From: Acidobacteriota bacterium
Lineage (GTDB): Bacteria > Acidobacteriota > CAIWXX01
Length of the DNA stretch: 40,889 bases
NCBI GenBank assembly: GCA_016191015.1
Contig: JACPPM010000177.1
Coordinates: 1-40,889 of the forward strand
Direction of reading: 5' to 3'
Below, one piece after another: positions 39,676-40,889 of the stretch. Below the pieces are notes generated by a model that saw nothing but the letters and a program-made list of their open reading frames with translations, was not told the origin of the DNA and did no database searches. The position numbers and the translations under genes are program-made. Within the stretch, counting starts at the first letter, position 1. Each line of letters starts with the position of its first letter.

Positions 39676-40689
39676 ATGAGGCTCATCCGATCCCTCAATG
39701 TCCCGGACCTTCCGCTCGCGCGAGTCGTGGCGCTCGGCAACTTCGACGGCCTTCATCGAGGCCATGCGCACATCTTCTCCCACGCCAAAACGCTCGCACG
39801 CAAGCTCGGCCACACCCCCCTCGTTTTCACCTTCGACCCCCACCCCCTCAAGGTGCTCCGAGGTGCAGGTTCCGTCAGGTTGCTTCAGTCCGTCCCGCAA
39901 AAGCTCAACACCCTCTCCGCTTGGGGCTTCGAAGAGGTGGTGCTTTTCCCCTTCACCCACGATTTCTCGCTGCTCACCCCCGAGCAGTTCATGCGTGACA
40001 TCCTGCTGGATCGGCTCCGCGTGGCCGGAGTCGTCGTCGGAACGCTTTTCAATTTCGGTCACGACCGTAAAGGTGATGCGCCGATGCTTGAAGAATTCGG
40101 AAGGGCTCACGGCTTTCCCGTCATCGGTGTGCCACCCATCCGTCACAAGGGCCATGTCATCAGCTCAACCTGGATCCGCAAATGTATCGAGGACGCCGAC
40201 CTGGCGGAGGCCGCCGAGCTTCTCGGCCGTCCTTACTCCATCGACGGCAAAGTGGTCGAAGGTGATCGCCGCGGATCGGCCCTCGGATTCCCAACCGCGA
40301 ACATCGTCGCGTCGCACGATGTCCTCCCGCCCTCCGGCGTCTATCTCACTGCCTGCCTCCTCCACGACACCCTTCACCCCGCCCTCACCAACATCGGCTA
40401 CCGTCCCACATTCGGATCCAGCAGCCAGCTCCTGATCGAGACTCACTTGCTCGATTTCTCTGGCGACCTGTACGCGAGAGACATCGAGCTCTTCTTCCTC
40501 GCCCGCCTGCGCGACGAGGCGCGCTTTGAATCGGCGACAGCCCTGACCCGAGAGCTCGAAGCCGATCGGGCCGCCGCTCGCGAGTTCTTCTCCCGGCAGC
40601 GACTCCCACCACTATCAGTGTGCAGACCCCTCCTGCCGGAGACCGACGCAGAGGGACTCACTCCCGACCGCCGGCCGAGATCCTCTTAG
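39676..40689 (+). CDS. ribF: Bifunctional riboflavin kinase/FAD synthetase
   Basis: RibF phosphorylates riboflavin to FMN and adenylylates FMN to FAD. The N-terminal nucleotidyltransferase domain (about 1-185) shows GNFDGLHRGHAHIF, TFDPHPLKVL, FTHDFSLLTPEQF, FNFGHDRKGD and ISSTWIRKCI. The kinase domain (about 186-315) shows GDRRGSALGFPTANI, PPSGVYLTACL, TNIGYRPTFG, ETHLLDFSGDLY and FFLARLRDEARFES. At 337 residues it is a little long because of a Pro/Arg-rich tail. GAGGAAGAGGA precedes ATG 39676. No FMN riboswitch fits in the 63-base gap upstream. Repeat R1 begins 4 bases after the stop. Confidence 0.95.
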   Translation: MRLIRSLNVPDLPLARVVALGNFDGLHRGHAHIFSHAKTLARKLGHTPLVFTFDPHPLKVLRGAGSVRLLQSVPQKLNTLSAWGFEEVVLFPFTHDFSLLTPEQFMRDILLDRLRVAGVVVGTLFNFGHDRKGDAPMLEEFGRAHGFPVIGVPPIRHKGHVISSTWIRKCIEDADLAEAAELLGRPYSIDGKVVEGDRRGSALGFPTANIVASHDVLPPSGVYLTACLLHDTLHPALTNIGYRPTFGSSSQLLIETHLLDFSGDLYARDIELFFLARLRDEARFESATALTRELEADRAAAREFFSRQRLPPLSVCRPLLPETDAEGLTPDRRPRSS

Positions 40690-40692
40690 TGT

Positions 40693-40889
40693 CTAAGAAG
40701 TTGAGTGCTGACACGAAATGGCAAAACGTTCGAGTGGGTGAGATCCTCGGAACCCCTCTCAGGAAAGCAGGAAGGGAGGAATGCAGGAACGGAGCAGTCA
40801 TCTCCGGAGCTCAGGGTGGCATCGAACAGACCCCTTCCTGCCTTCCTAACTTCCTGCCTTCCTGAGAGGTGCTCGGAAGGGTCTTGCAG
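40693..40889 (+). repeat. Palindromic intergenic repeat R1, right-end copy
   Basis: Starts CTAAGAAGTTGAGTGCTGACACG and aligns with the reverse complement of the copy at 29864-30092 at most positions. The inner inverted repeat is CTCTCAGGAAAGCAGGAAGG against CTTCCTGCCTTCCTAACTTC and CTTCCTGAGAGG. It runs off the window end. Confidence 0.8.

Overview
The window is about 60% GC and densely coded. It looks like a chromosomal piece from a Gram-negative-type bacterium, probably uncultured. The gene set includes a DUF1844 protein, a DUF4388/PATAN protein, a multi-membrane-segment SpoIIE-type phosphatase, a bifunctional-nuclease (DUF151) protein, a heptose-kinase-like GHMP kinase and a secreted-looking PepF. 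Several families of palindromic intergenic repeats are also present. This mix is typical of Acidobacteriota and neighbouring lineages, but there is no rRNA here and the phylum is an inference. Both window ends lie in the same repeat family, so the window may be a whole contig broken at repeats.

Layout. 1-7989 (+): two exported proteins (one unknown, one family-5 solute-binding protein without a transporter), a 1293-residue NtrY-like histidine kinase, a repeat, and a GHMP sugar kinase. 8008-9891 (+): oligoendopeptidase F. 9899-11611 (-): a small unknown gene and an APC amino acid permease. 11868-14519 (+): greA, lepB and miaB. 14600-19608 (+): a bifunctional nuclease behind a near-consensus sigma-70 promoter, then parA, parB, a 646-residue unknown, a 68-residue unknown and an RNase D-like exonuclease. 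The last five are overlapping or nearly so. 19643-20042: tmRNA (ssrA) with a clear promoter. 20049-23093 (+): a cell-wall amidase, a GerMN-domain protein, murI and rph. 23094-25868 is an interruption: an unknown 583-residue gene on the opposite strand with its own promoter, flanked by repeats. rdgB follows. 26557-28504 (-): dCTP deaminase and a sigma-70 family factor with a long leader and a strong promoter. 28742-28956 (+): tRNA-Pro(TGG) and tRNA-Arg(TCT), then a DUF2939-like gene. 29690-30250 is a repeat island. 30311-35309 (-): an SDR protein, a SpoIIE phosphatase and a radical SAM enzyme. 35361-35784 holds two more repeats. 35803-40689 (+): a DUF1844 protein, a TPR membrane protein, a DUF4388 protein and ribF. 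A last repeat fills the right end.

How the genes fit together. Housekeeping functions dominate: transcript-cleavage factor, protein export, tRNA modification, RNA maturation and ribosome rescue, peptidoglycan precursor and remodelling, nucleotide-pool sanitation, and flavin synthesis. The gerM-murI-rph-rdgB order resembles the racE-gerM-rph-ysnA order of Bacillus subtilis, so the repeat-flanked gene between rph and rdgB looks like a later insertion. The least understood modules are the binding-protein/histidine-kinase set at the left, the large unknown protein locked to parAB, the rph/rdgB insert, and a near-perfect hairpin over the stop codon of the SpoIIE phosphatase gene.
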